Shown: one piece after another, positions 25,420 to 34,619 of the stretch
Position numbering within the stretch: position 1 is the stretch's first letter
Layout of the letters: the number at the start of each line of letters is the position of its first letter
Assembly: GCA_041082235.1 (NCBI GenBank)
Contig: JBDOIG010000308.1
Coordinates: 1 to 53,750, forward strand
Source of the DNA: CALJEL01 sp041082235
Lineage (GTDB): Bacteria; Nitrospirota; Thermodesulfovibrionia; Thermodesulfovibrionales; CALJEL01
Length of the DNA stretch: 53,750 nucleotides
Direction: 5' to 3'
Notes under the pieces: model-generated
What the model was told of the DNA's origin: nothing
What the model saw: the letters and a program-made list of their open reading frames with translations, nothing else
Database searches by the model: none
Made by a program: the position numbers and the translations under genes

Positions 25420-25929
25420 TTAATACCATAGAGGAACTGCTGCAAAGACACAGCCTATCTTTTTTACTATATGCTCAACAGCCTTTACATAGATTTGATT
25501 TAAAGGAAGTCCCCTTACCTCAAAGGCCTCTCTGAGCATATCAACAACCTTTTCCTCCGCCACCTCCCTGGAGCAATAACCTGAAAACTCCATTATCACT
25601 CCATAGCTATCCTTTTTTGAAATACCAACAGCTACAGATGCTGATATGAGCCTACCTTCTTCAGAAGATATAAGGGAACCATAAGCTATAGGAAGAAGAA
25701 TCCCTGGCTGTATATTAACTGTGTCATGATATACCGCTCCCGGGGGAAGGATGCTGCTTACCTTCAGTAGATTTACATTACCTACTCCTGAAAGGAGTAA
25801 GGACCTGTCAAAGGCAGTAAGTTCTGTTTTTCCCTCAGAGGCAGCTCCAACAAGGGAAAATTTTGTGGGCATGGGAAGCCCGGGCATTAGAAATTCTCTT
25901 GTTAATGTCCTTTCTTCTGTCTCTGTCAA
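25420..25929 (-). CDS. pdaD: Pyruvoyl-dependent arginine decarboxylase
   Basis: Makes agmatine from arginine. This 169-aa proenzyme cleaves itself between two serines to form the pyruvoyl group; the site here is VSSILPPG, with Ser58-Ser59. The surrounding family residues are present: KFSLVGAASEGKTELTAFD, LPIAYGSLISSEEG and GVIMEFSGYCS. This enzyme type is common in archaea and in some anaerobic bacteria. It is the first gene of the polyamine operon. Its leader has a hairpin just upstream of the ribosome site. Confidence 0.93.
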   Translation of the reverse strand: MTETEERTLTREFLMPGLPMPTKFSLVGAASEGKTELTAFDRSLLLSGVGNVNLLKVSSILPPGAVYHDTVNIQPGILLPIAYGSLISSEEGRLISASVAVGISKKDSYGVIMEFSGYCSREVAEEKVVDMLREAFEVRGLPLNQIYVKAVEHIVKKIGCVFAAVPLWY

Positions 25930-25945
25930 CTTTACCTCTCCTTTC

Positions 25946-25962
25946 CTGGATTTTTAATCCAG
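25946..25962. other. Leader hairpin before the polyamine operon
   Basis: CTGGATT-TTT-AATCCAG is a perfect 7-bp stem with a 3-nt loop. It lies between the predicted start of transcription and the AAAGGAGAGG ribosome site of pdaD. It has no T-run, so it is more likely a translation or stability element than a terminator. Confidence 0.5.
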
Positions 25963-25986
25963 ATATTATAGTTTTATTAGCAAAGT

Positions 25987-26015
25987 ATTATAAACTAATC
26001 TGTCCCCTGAATCAA
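25987..26015 (-). promoter_or_regulatory. Promoter of the polyamine operon
   Basis: On the minus strand TTGATT (26015-26010) and TATAAT (25992-25987) are exactly 17 bp apart, with a likely start near 25980. It lies in the 95-bp gap behind the helical-repeat gene. Confidence 0.65.
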
Positions 26016-26024
26016 TAAAAAAAT

Positions 26025-26720
26025 TCATCTTGGCTTTCTTATCTGAAGCAACCTCTTCGCAGCAGCCCTTACAGCCTCTGATACATTTCTGTTCTTTTCC
26101 AGAAGCTCAAGGTCCCTTGTTTTAAGATTTGTCACAAAACCAACCGCTATACCGGGTGGTGTCTTGGGATTTGTTACAAGTGCCTGAACTATAGAATAGT
26201 TTTTCATCCAGTCCCTGTTATTTGCTATTTGTCTCAGGACCTCTTCGGGGATAGACCTCTGTCTTGCTATCATCTCTATCTCTGATTCAGTTATCTTTGG
26301 ATTCTCTATTACACTCAATACCACATCCTTATTTGTATCCTTAATAAGGATTGACCTTATCTCCCGCCCACCTCTCATGGCAAGAAGCCTTCTTTTAGGG
26401 ACAGGGAGTCTCTGAATCTTCATTAAAAGGCTCTCTTTTTTTCTTTCCTCTTTTTCCTCTGTAATAACAGGCCTTGCCGGTGTTATCTGTGATGCCTTTT
26501 GTAAAACAGGAAGGTTAAGGAGGCTGGCTACTTCTGCCTTTATTTCCTCAGGAGTATTATGATGTTCGTAGAGGAGTTTAAGTATTTCAGGTCTCTGCTT
26601 ATTTGCATGAAGGATTTCATTGAATATATTGCTGTCTGAGGCGTCTTCAATAAGTATCTCAATGACATCAGCTGATGTCACTGAGAGGTCCAGACCTATA
26701 GCCCGCTGTTCTTCCATCAC
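26025..26720 (-). CDS. Helical-repeat protein, function unknown
   Basis: A 231-aa soluble protein. Residues 10-75 and 105-225 are rich in short paired helices with recurring patterns such as VIENPKITESEIEMIARQ, SIPEEVLRQIANNRDWMKN and TNPKTPPGIAVGFVTNLK, as in HEAT or leucine-rich-variant repeats. A charged linker (about 80-100) divides the two parts. No catalytic motif is seen. It overlaps tlyA by 4 bp and probably shares its transcript. Scaffold or regulatory binding is the most that can be suggested. Confidence 0.65.
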   Translation of the reverse strand: MMEEQRAIGLDLSVTSADVIEILIEDASDSNIFNEILHANKQRPEILKLLYEHHNTPEEIKAEVASLLNLPVLQKASQITPARPVITEEKEERKKESLLMKIQRLPVPKRRLLAMRGGREIRSILIKDTNKDVVLSVIENPKITESEIEMIARQRSIPEEVLRQIANNRDWMKNYSIVQALVTNPKTPPGIAVGFVTNLKTRDLELLEKNRNVSEAVRAAAKRLLQIRKPR

Positions 26721-27451
26721 TCCTTTTTCAGATATAAAAAGTATTCCACATTTCCCTTCTGTCCTTCAAGGGGTGACCTGAAACTGCCTATAACAGAAAA
26801 ACCCATTCCCTTTGCTTCATTGGCAACCATCTCAACTGCCATAAGTCTCTTTGCCTCATCCCTTACTATCCCGCCCTTTCCCACATCCTTTCTACCGACC
26901 TCAAATTGCGGTTTTACAAGGCACAATGCCTCTCCCTCAGGTTTCAGAAATTCTATCACTCTTGGAAGGACTTTAGTAAGTGATATAAAGGAGACATCTA
27001 CTGTAGCTATATCAATAGCCTCAGGTATGGCATCCCGTTGAAGGTATCTGATATTTGTCTTTTCAAAAAGTATAATCCTTGGATCATTTCTTAAGCTCCA
27101 GGCAAGCTGTCCATACCCAACATCTATACAGTAGACCTTTCTGGCACCGTGCTTGAGAAGGCAATCAGTAAAACCACCTGTAGAACAGCCCACATCCATA
27201 GCAATCTTATGTGTTACATCAATCTTGAAATGTAAAAGGGCTGCTTCAAGTTTAAGCCCTCCCCTGCTTACATAAGGAAGCCCTGCGTCCTTAAGCTGTA
27301 TATCTCTATCAGGATTTATTAATGTCCCTGGTTTTGTGCAGGGATGACCATCAATAAAGACCTTACCCTCCATTACGAGGGATCTTGCCCTCTCACGGGT
27401 GCTCACAAGACCCCTCTCAACAAGCACCCGGTCAAGCCTCTCTTTTTTCAT
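26717..27451 (-). CDS. tlyA: TlyA-type rRNA 2'-O-methyltransferase (S4 + FtsJ-like)
   Basis: The N-terminal S4 RNA-binding domain (RLDRVLVERGLVSTRERARSLVMEGKVFIDG) is joined to an FtsJ-like SAM domain with AMDVGCSTGGFTDCLLKHGA, a KPQFEVGR motif and GKGGIVRD. At 244 aa it matches TlyA family proteins, which methylate cytidines of 16S and/or 23S rRNA. The downstream helical-repeat gene overlaps by 4 bp. The 150-bp gap to dxs holds small hairpins (for example TTCCAC-GAA-GTGGAA) but no gene. Confidence 0.9.
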   Translation of the reverse strand: MKKERLDRVLVERGLVSTRERARSLVMEGKVFIDGHPCTKPGTLINPDRDIQLKDAGLPYVSRGGLKLEAALLHFKIDVTHKIAMDVGCSTGGFTDCLLKHGARKVYCIDVGYGQLAWSLRNDPRIILFEKTNIRYLQRDAIPEAIDIATVDVSFISLTKVLPRVIEFLKPEGEALCLVKPQFEVGRKDVGKGGIVRDEAKRLMAVEMVANEAKGMGFSVIGSFRSPLEGQKGNVEYFLYLKKE

Positions 27452-27601
27452 CTTTAAAATAAGGTTTCAAACATTTCTCATAGATAAGCAGGACTATCCA
27501 TTGCCCAATTCAAAAAATGAATTCTCTCCCCGCTTCCACGAAGTGGAATGGATGTCCATAAAGTTACACACGGCATCTTCTTATGTCGCCACTCTTTATG
27601 C

Positions 27602-29482
27602 TCACAGTGTAACAGTAGTCCTTTCCATTAATAAAAGTGCTGAATTTATTATCCCTGTCTTATCAAGCCCGTGTCGCTGTCTCAGCTCCTGCTGGGTACC
27701 GTGTTCCACAAACTGATCAGGTATTCCGAGAGACCTTATATGGATATCCTGTAGCCCCACCCTCTGGAAAAATTCCATTACAGCACTTCCAAAACCTCCA
27801 ATCAGGGCGTTATCTTCAACAGTAATTATCCTCTTTATCCGTCTTGCGAGGGAATAGATAAGGGACTCATCAAGGGGTTTTACAAATCTTGCATTCACTA
27901 CTGTTACATCAATATCCATCTTTCTTAATTCCTCTGCAGCCTCTATTGCTGGAGCCACCATATTACCAATAGCGAGTATCATCAGATCATCTCCACTCAT
28001 GAGTACCTCTGCCTGTCCAACGTCAAAGGGATTCCTCTGGCCTTCTATGATAATAGCCTTCCCCCTGGGATACCTTATGGCTGAGGGACCATCAATCTTC
28101 ATGGAAAGGGCAAGCATTGCCTTCAATTCAATACCGTCTCTGGGAGACATTATAATCATATTTGGTATGAGCCTTAAATAGGAAAGGTCAAATTGCCCCT
28201 GATGAGTGGCTCCATCTTCACCAACTATGCCAGCCCTGTCAATACAGAATGTCACAGGAAGCCTCTGAATACAGACATCGTGTATAATCTGGTCAAAGGC
28301 CCTTTGAAGAAAAGTGGAATATATTGCCACATAGGGTCTCAGACCTTCTCTTGCAAGACCTGCAGCAAAGGTTACAGCGTGCTGTTCAGCGATACCCACA
28401 TCATAAAGTCTCTCAGGAAACCTTTCAGAAAAACAGTTAAGACCTGTCCCGTCCTTCATGGCAGCTGTAATCGCTATAATCCTTTTATCTTTTGAGGCGA
28501 GTTCTGTAAGGTATTGACCAAAAAGCTCACTGTAGGTCTGCTGGGTTGACTTTACAGGACTACCAGTCTCAAGGCTGAAAGGCCCTACGCCATGGAAGAC
28601 ACAGGGATCCTCCTCTGAGTACTTATATCCTTTGCCCTTCTTGGTTATTACATGCAGAAGCACGGGTCCTTTTATATCCTTTAATTTTTTGAGGGTTGAT
28701 ATCAGAAGTTCTATATTATGACCATCAATGGGTCCGAGATATTCAAAGCCAAGCTCCTCAAAGAGGAGGCCAGGTGGCAGGAATATTCCTTTCAGTGTCT
28801 CCTCTGCCTTTTCTGCAAGTCTTGCCACAGGTTCACTGAATTTCCTGGGGATATTTTTAAGTATCTGTTTTGTCTCATCCTTGAATTTTCTATAAAGATT
28901 TCCTGTTAATATCCTGTTCAGATATTCTGCAAGGGCTCCCACATTCTTTGATATGGACATCTCATTGTCATTAAGTATTACAATAAGGTCTTTTTTCCTC
29001 TGGCCTGCGTGATTCAGTGCCTCAAAGGCCATGCCTGCAGTAAGAGCCCCATCTCCAATGACCGCTATCACCCTCTTTTGCTCTCCTTTAATATCCCTTG
29101 CCTCTGCCATTCCAAGGGCTGCTGATATGGATGTGGAACTATGGCCTGTTCCAAAGGCATCATGAGGGCTTTCCTCTATTCTTGGAAATCCAGAGATACC
29201 TCCTGACTTTCTTAATGTATGAAATACACTGTATCTACCTGTGAGAAGTTTATGAGGATAGGACTGGTGGCCCACATCCCAAATTATCCTGTCATGAGGA
29301 GAGTTAAAGACATGGTGAAGGGCTATAGCGATTTCCACAACACCGAGGTTTGAGGCAAGATGACCTCCGTTCCTTGAGACGGTCTCAATTATAACCTGTC
29401 TTATCTCAGAGGCTAAATTCTTTAGTTCCTCAATGCTCAGTCCTTTTATATCTTCTGGTCCTCTTATAGATTCAAGCATCAT
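27602..29482 (-). CDS. dxs: 1-deoxy-D-xylulose-5-phosphate synthase
   Basis: Thiamine-diphosphate enzyme that starts the MEP isoprenoid pathway from pyruvate and glyceraldehyde 3-phosphate. It shows HLASNLGVVEIAIALHHVFNSP, DVGHQSYPHKLLTGR, the ThDP motif GDGALTAGMAFEALNHAG...NDN, and the transketolase-type DVGIAEQHAVTFAAGLA and RAGIVGEDGATHQGQFD. At 626 aa it is full length. It overlaps ispA by 4 bp, pairing two isoprenoid steps. Confidence 0.97.
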   Translation of the reverse strand: MMLESIRGPEDIKGLSIEELKNLASEIRQVIIETVSRNGGHLASNLGVVEIAIALHHVFNSPHDRIIWDVGHQSYPHKLLTGRYSVFHTLRKSGGISGFPRIEESPHDAFGTGHSSTSISAALGMAEARDIKGEQKRVIAVIGDGALTAGMAFEALNHAGQRKKDLIVILNDNEMSISKNVGALAEYLNRILTGNLYRKFKDETKQILKNIPRKFSEPVARLAEKAEETLKGIFLPPGLLFEELGFEYLGPIDGHNIELLISTLKKLKDIKGPVLLHVITKKGKGYKYSEEDPCVFHGVGPFSLETGSPVKSTQQTYSELFGQYLTELASKDKRIIAITAAMKDGTGLNCFSERFPERLYDVGIAEQHAVTFAAGLAREGLRPYVAIYSTFLQRAFDQIIHDVCIQRLPVTFCIDRAGIVGEDGATHQGQFDLSYLRLIPNMIIMSPRDGIELKAMLALSMKIDGPSAIRYPRGKAIIIEGQRNPFDVGQAEVLMSGDDLMILAIGNMVAPAIEAAEELRKMDIDVTVVNARFVKPLDESLIYSLARRIKRIITVEDNALIGGFGSAVMEFFQRVGLQDIHIRSLGIPDQFVEHGTQQELRQRHGLDKTGIINSALLLMERTTVTL

Positions 29483-30390
29483 GAACTCCTCTTTAATAAA
29501 TAAAGGGCAATCTCCTTAAGAGGTTCAGCCCCTTTTCCAAGACCTGATATTAATTCAACTGCCTCTTCCACAAGTTCCTTTGCCCTCTTTCTTGACCTCT
29601 CAACTCCATAGAGTCTTGGATAGGTCAATTTCTTTTTCCTCTCATCAGAACCGGTGGGCTTCCCGGTCTTAGAGGGGTCACCTGTCAGGTCAAGGATGTC
29701 ATCTACTATCTGAAAGACCATGCCAATATTACTCCCATACCCTGTAAATAATGATAGGACATTGTCATCACTTTCAGCAAGTATGGGACCAAGCCTTACA
29801 GAGGCTGTTATAAGGGCAGCAGTCTTATGGCTGTGAATAAATTCAAGTGTATCCTTATCAGGCTTAGAATGCTCAGAAAGTATATCCTGTGCCTGGCCTG
29901 CAACCATTCCATAAAGGCCTGCCTTCTGGGCTATGTCCCTTACAGCCCTGAGGAGTGCCTTATCTGAAAGACCTCCTTCATTTGTTGTGAGCATATTAAA
30001 TGCCTCTGTAAGGAGTCCATCTCCAGCGAGTATTGCCATTGCCTCTCCATAGACCCTGTGATTCGTAGGCTTTCCCCTTCTCATGTCATCATTATCCATT
30101 GCTGGAAGGTCATCATGGATAAGGGAATAGGTATGAATCAATTCAAGACTGCTTGCCTGAGGAAGTATCCTTAAAGGATCTTCTCCCAGGGATTCATAGG
30201 ACATGAGGGAAAAGACAGGTCTGATCCTCTTTCCTCCAGCAAATAGACTGTATGTCATTGCTGAGTGAAGAATTTCAGGCATTATCTTTGAACTAAAATA
30301 TCTCTTAAGGTAGGAATCTACAAGCCCCTTTTTTTCTTCTAGGTATCTTTTTATATCCATTTTACCTGACTGATAAGAATTTATGGGCAA
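29479..30390 (-). CDS. ispA: Polyprenyl (farnesyl/geranylgeranyl) diphosphate synthase
   Basis: Chain elongation of isoprenoids. The first aspartate-rich motif is in LIHDDLPAMDNDDMRRGKPTNH and the second in QIVDDILDLTGD. Neighbouring basic residues (AGGKRIRPV) bind pyrophosphate. At 303 aa it is like IspA. Two starts compete: TTG at 30390 with GGAG 5 nt upstream, and ATG at 30360 with a weaker AGG. It is translationally coupled to dxs. A repeat remnant lies just upstream. Confidence 0.92.
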   Translation of the reverse strand: MPINSYQSGKMDIKRYLEEKKGLVDSYLKRYFSSKIMPEILHSAMTYSLFAGGKRIRPVFSLMSYESLGEDPLRILPQASSLELIHTYSLIHDDLPAMDNDDMRRGKPTNHRVYGEAMAILAGDGLLTEAFNMLTTNEGGLSDKALLRAVRDIAQKAGLYGMVAGQAQDILSEHSKPDKDTLEFIHSHKTAALITASVRLGPILAESDDNVLSLFTGYGSNIGMVFQIVDDILDLTGDPSKTGKPTGSDERKKKLTYPRLYGVERSRKRAKELVEEAVELISGLGKGAEPLKEIALYLLKRSS

Positions 30391-30412
30391 TCATACTCCT
30401 ATTCCCGTAAGT

Positions 30413-30511
30413 TGTCCATAGACAAAAGGGCAGTATGCCTCAAGGCCTTTATTTTTATTTATCCTGTAACAGTAGGTTTTATTTAAGCTTCGTTGTATAT
30501 ATTCTATCGGC
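30413..30511. repeat. Short, internally deleted copy of the palindromic element
   Basis: This 99-bp copy has GGGCAGTATGCCTCAAGGCCTTTA near its left end and TTCTATCGGC at its right end (30502-30511). The blocks match the 15448-15650 element, but most of the middle is missing. The left terminus (GTCCATAGACAA) is degenerate. It fills the gap between ispA and guaA; it has no ORF. Confidence 0.65.
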
Positions 30512-30520
30512 ATTTTTGAA

Positions 30521-32068
30521 CTATTCCCATTCAATGGTGCTTGGAGGCTTGGAACTTATATCATAGACAACCCTGTTCACACCACTCACCTCATTTATGA
30601 TCCTCAATGAAATCCTTTCAAGAAGGTCATAGGGAAGTCTTGCCCAGTCTGCTGTCATCCCATCAAGGCTTGTTACAGCCCTCACTGCAATGACATTCTC
30701 ATAGGTCCTCTCATCACCCATAACCCCAACGCTCTTGACAGGTAAAAGCACAGCAAAGGCCTGCCAGAGCTCTCTGTAGAGCCCTGCCTTCTTTATTTCC
30801 TCAAGGACAATAGAATCAGCCTCTCTAAGTATATTCAATTTATCCTCTGTAACCTCACCAATGCATCTTATAGCAAGCCCTGGACCGGGGAAGGGATGCC
30901 TCCAGCATATCTCCTCTGGAAGACCGAGCTCCTGACCGAGAAGCCTTACCTCATCCTTAAATAATTCTCTAAGAGGTTCAATGAGCTTGAGTCTCATAAC
31001 CTCCGGAAGGCCTCCAACATTATGGTGACTTTTTATCACAGCTGAAGGTCCCTTAAAAGAGACACTCTCAATAACATCAGGATAAAGTGTCCCCTGCGCT
31101 AGAAACTCCACATCTCTGATCTCTTTTGCTTCCTCCTCGAAGACCTTTATAAATTCATTTCCTATTATCTTTCTCTTTTTTTCAGGATCAGTAATACCCT
31201 TGAGCTTCTTAAGAAATCTTTTTGAGGCATCCACATATTTAAGATGGATATGGAAGTTTTCTTCAAATGTCTTCTTGACCTTCTCTGCCTCTGCCTTTCT
31301 TAAAAGACCATTATCAACGAATATACAGGTAAGATTATCACCTATAGCCCTGTGGACAAGAACTGCAGTTACAGATGAATCAACTCCGCCACTCAGGGCA
31401 CATATAACCTTCTTTCCATTCACCGCCTCTTTGATGCCCTTTATAGCCCATTCAATAAAGGACCTCATCTCCCATGAAGGCCTGCAGTGACATATCTCAT
31501 AAGCAAAGTTCTGAAGGATCTTCACCCCTGGTTCTGTGTGAACCACTTCTGGATGGAATTGCAGGGCATATAACCTTCTTAAGTCATCAGCCATGGCAGC
31601 TACTGGAGAATTCTCAGTATGCCCTATAACATGAAATCCTGGAGGTATCTCCTCTATCCTGTCAGCATGACTCATCCATACCCTTGACCTGGGAGGTATA
31701 TCTTTAAAGAGGCCCTTATTATCATCTATGATAAGCTCTGCCCTGCCATATTCACGCCTCTGTGCCCTTGCTACCTTCCCACCAAGCATATGGGCCATGG
31801 CCTGCATCCCATAACAAATCCCGAGAATAGGTATTCCAAGCTCAAAGATTTTTCTATCAGGCAGAGGAGCCCCTGGATCATAAACACTGCTTGGTCCACC
31901 TGAAAGTATGATGCCGTCTGGATGGAAGGCCTTTATCTTTTCAATGGAGACATTAAAGGGAAATATCTCTGAATATACCTTACCCTCCCTTATACGCCTT
32001 GCTATGAGCTGGGTGTATTGGGACCCAAAATCAAGGACAAGAATCCTCTGTGACTGTATCTCTACCAT
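30521..32068 (-). CDS. guaA: GMP synthase (glutamine-hydrolysing)
   Basis: Makes GMP from XMP. The N-terminal class I amidotransferase has the nucleophile in GICYGMQAMAHMLGG and catalytic HPEVVHTE. The ATP pyrophosphatase P-loop is ALSGGVDSSV, and the C-terminal dimer domain ends KPPSTIEWE. At 515 aa it is full length. It overlaps the upstream guaB by 7 bp, giving a guaB-guaA operon. Confidence 0.97.
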   Translation of the reverse strand: MVEIQSQRILVLDFGSQYTQLIARRIREGKVYSEIFPFNVSIEKIKAFHPDGIILSGGPSSVYDPGAPLPDRKIFELGIPILGICYGMQAMAHMLGGKVARAQRREYGRAELIIDDNKGLFKDIPPRSRVWMSHADRIEEIPPGFHVIGHTENSPVAAMADDLRRLYALQFHPEVVHTEPGVKILQNFAYEICHCRPSWEMRSFIEWAIKGIKEAVNGKKVICALSGGVDSSVTAVLVHRAIGDNLTCIFVDNGLLRKAEAEKVKKTFEENFHIHLKYVDASKRFLKKLKGITDPEKKRKIIGNEFIKVFEEEAKEIRDVEFLAQGTLYPDVIESVSFKGPSAVIKSHHNVGGLPEVMRLKLIEPLRELFKDEVRLLGQELGLPEEICWRHPFPGPGLAIRCIGEVTEDKLNILREADSIVLEEIKKAGLYRELWQAFAVLLPVKSVGVMGDERTYENVIAVRAVTSLDGMTADWARLPYDLLERISLRIINEVSGVNRVVYDISSKPPSTIEWE

Positions 32069-33519
32069 TCACGCCTGTAATTGGGAGCCTCTTTTACAAG
32101 GATAACATCATGGACATGACTTTCCCTCAGTCCTGCCTGTGTTATCTGTACAAACCTGGCCTTTTTCCTTAACTCCTCAAGGTTCCTTGCACCGCAATAT
32201 CCCATCCCTGATTTTAGCCCGCCTATTAATTGATGCACTGTATTTGCCAGAGGACCTTTATAAGGGACCCTTCCTTCAACACCTTCTGGAACGAGTTTTT
32301 TTGGTTCCACATCCTGCTGACCATATCTGTCCTTTGTTCCTTGCATCATTGCACCCAGTGAACCCATGCCCCTGTATTCCTTATAACTTCTTCCCTCATA
32401 AAGCACTATCTCACCAGGGGACTCATCAGTACCGGCAAAGAGGCTACCTATCATAACGCTCGTTGCTCCAGCAGCAAGTGCCTTTGTTATATCACCTGAG
32501 TATTTTATCCCTCCATCTGCAATAATAGGTATCCTGTATCTTCTGGCAATCTTATAACAGTTCATAATTGCGGTTATCTGAGGTACGCCTGCACCTGCAA
32601 CAACCCTTGTTGTACATATGGATCCTGGTCCTATCCCAATCTTTACGGCATCAGCACCTGCCTTTATAAGGTCAAGGGCACCTTCTTCAGTGGCCACATT
32701 TCCTGCAACGATGTCTATATCTAGTTTCCTTTTTAATTTTTTGAGGGTCTCTATAACTGCCCTTGAATGACCATGGGCTGTATCAATCACTATTACATCA
32801 GCGCCTGCCTTTGCAAGAAGCTCTGCCCTATGAATAGCCTCTTCTCCAACTCCCACAGATGCACCCACCATAAGCCTGCCAAGCCTGTCCTTGCAGGCAT
32901 TCGGATATTTCTTTCTCTTTTCAATATCCTTTATTGTTATAAGCCCTTTAAGGTTAAAGTCCTTATCAACTATTGGGAGCTTTTCAATCTTGTATTTATG
33001 GAGTATCTCCTTTGCCTCATCAAGGGTTGTACCAACAGGTGCTGTTATCAGCCTATCCTTTGTCATGACATCACGGACCCTTTTATTCATATTTGTCTCA
33101 AATCTCATATCCCTGTTGGTTATAATACCTATAAGTTTTCCATTCTTTGTAACAGGAATACCCGATATCTTGTATGTGGACATGAGTTTTTCCACCTCAG
33201 CAAGTGTTGCATCAGGATCCACTGTAACAGGGTCAATTATCATGCCACTTTCTGATTTCTTGACCTTATCCACTTCCTTTACCTGTCTCTCCACAGACAT
33301 TGCCCTGTGGATTATCCCGATCCCACCTTCCCTTGCAATGGCAATTGCCAGATTTGCCTCTGTTACTGTGTCCATAGCAGCACTCACAAGAGGGATATTG
33401 AGCTTAATGTGTCTGCTCAGGTAAGTTGTAAGGTCTACATCCTTTGGTAAGACATCAGAACGGGCAGGTAGTAATAAAACATCATCAAAGGTTAAACCAT
33501 ACTCTATCTTTTTATCCAT
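32062..33519 (-). CDS. guaB: IMP dehydrogenase
   Basis: Oxidises IMP to XMP with NAD, the committed step to GMP. TIM-barrel motifs are present: LTFDDVLLLPA at the start, the two CBS domains at about 95-210, and the active loop GPGSICTTRVVAGAGVPQ with the catalytic Cys. DGGIKYSGDITKALAAGA and the mobile flap GRVPYKGPL are also visible. At 485 aa it is full length. A GGAG lies upstream of the ATG. Confidence 0.97.
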   Translation of the reverse strand: MDKKIEYGLTFDDVLLLPARSDVLPKDVDLTTYLSRHIKLNIPLVSAAMDTVTEANLAIAIAREGGIGIIHRAMSVERQVKEVDKVKKSESGMIIDPVTVDPDATLAEVEKLMSTYKISGIPVTKNGKLIGIITNRDMRFETNMNKRVRDVMTKDRLITAPVGTTLDEAKEILHKYKIEKLPIVDKDFNLKGLITIKDIEKRKKYPNACKDRLGRLMVGASVGVGEEAIHRAELLAKAGADVIVIDTAHGHSRAVIETLKKLKRKLDIDIVAGNVATEEGALDLIKAGADAVKIGIGPGSICTTRVVAGAGVPQITAIMNCYKIARRYRIPIIADGGIKYSGDITKALAAGATSVMIGSLFAGTDESPGEIVLYEGRSYKEYRGMGSLGAMMQGTKDRYGQQDVEPKKLVPEGVEGRVPYKGPLANTVHQLIGGLKSGMGYCGARNLEELRKKARFVQITQAGLRESHVHDVILVKEAPNYRREW

Positions 33520-33577
33520 CCTCTAAAACTCCTTTTTTGCTTTAAATTTTAACATGTAGAGGGTTGAGAAGGCAAAC

Positions 33578-34087
33578 TCAGTAGATAATAAACCCTGCTA
33601 TGCCTGCACCAAGGATTATAAAGGTTGGATCAATCTTTGTGAATGAAATAAGGATGAAGGAGATCATAGCAATCATAATGCTATAAAGGTCTATAAAAGA
33701 GGCCCTTCCAAGGGATATGGCTGTTGCCATGAGTAAACCTATAACAGCAGGTTTTATGCCCTTAAAGGCTGCATCCACAAAAGGAGATTTTCTGAAACCC
33801 TGATAATAATAGCTTATTAAGGTGACCACAATAAGGGATGGTAGATAGGAACTTATTGTGGCACCAACAGCGCCTGCAATTCCGAAGAGCTTATAGCCAA
33901 TAAAGGCATTCATAATTGTAAGAGGCCCTGGTGTCATCTGACCCACTGCAATCGCCTCTATGAATTCCTGATGACTGAGCCAGTGGAGTTTCTCAACAAG
34001 CTCTTTTTCAAGGAGGGGTATCATTACATAGCCACCTCCAATGGTAAAGAGATTTATATAAAACAGTATAAAAAAGAATTTAAACAT
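33578..34087 (-). CDS. Chromate transporter, second half-size subunit (ChrA family)
   Basis: A 169-aa membrane protein with about 5-6 hydrophobic segments. It has the ChrA repeats NLFTIGGGYVMIPLLEKELVEK and AIAVGQMTPGPLTIMNAFIGYK. Short ChrA proteins work as pairs encoded side by side, and the partner overlaps it by 8 bp. Family members export chromate, but in many organisms the true substrate is not known. It is separated from guaB by 58 bp and is the last gene of the rlmD-cca-chrA run. Confidence 0.85.
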   Translation of the reverse strand: MFKFFFILFYINLFTIGGGYVMIPLLEKELVEKLHWLSHQEFIEAIAVGQMTPGPLTIMNAFIGYKLFGIAGAVGATISSYLPSLIVVTLISYYYQGFRKSPFVDAAFKGIKPAVIGLLMATAISLGRASFIDLYSIMIAMISFILISFTKIDPTFIILGAGIAGFIIY

Positions 34088-34619
34088 GTCTCCTTCCGTA
34101 GAGAATCAAACCAGTCAGTCCACTGAGGACTAACAGGGCAATTGGATTTATTTTTAAGATTGCTAAGATAAATATGGCAAGTCCAATGGCAACAGATGAG
34201 GAGCTATTCAGGATCTTTTTACCGAGTTTATAGATTACACTCAGGAGAAGTCCAATAACAGCTGCACCTATGCCTTTGAGAAAAGCCCTTACGACCTCTA
34301 TCTCACGATATTTAATATAAACATATCCAAGGGCGATTACTATAACTAAAGATGGAAGAACCTGTCCTATAATGGTTACCACTGCTCCTTTGAATTTCCT
34401 GAGGCGATATCCAATAAATATCCCTGTATTTATAATTGGTGCCCCTGGCGTAAGCTGACCTATAGCAACTGCCTCGCTGAATTCCTCTTCATTAAGCCAC
34501 TTATTTTTACGGACAAGTTCTCTTTCAAAAAAGGCAAGCATTGAATAGACACCACCAAATGCAAAGGCACCTATCTTTAAAAAAACAAGGAATATCTTTT
34601 TTAACGAAGGTTCTTTCAT
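34080..34619 (-). CDS. Chromate transporter, first half-size subunit (ChrA family)
   Basis: A 179-aa membrane protein, paralogous to its neighbour. It carries IGAFAFGGVYSMLAFFERELVRK and AVAIGQLTPGAPIINTGIFIGYR, the same pattern with the opposite expected topology. Its start overlaps the cca stop by 4 bp (ATGA). The pair forms one functional transporter; the substrate is inferred only from the family name. Confidence 0.85.
   Translation of the reverse strand: MKEPSLKKIFLVFLKIGAFAFGGVYSMLAFFERELVRKNKWLNEEEFSEAVAIGQLTPGAPIINTGIFIGYRLRKFKGAVVTIIGQVLPSLVIVIALGYVYIKYREIEVVRAFLKGIGAAVIGLLLSVIYKLGKKILNSSSSVAIGLAIFILAILKINPIALLVLSGLTGLILYGRRHV

Noticed and set aside
27452..27601. Possible further repeat copy or riboswitch between dxs and tlyA
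   Set aside because: Only small hairpins are visible. None of the family's end blocks or known riboswitch cores were recognised.
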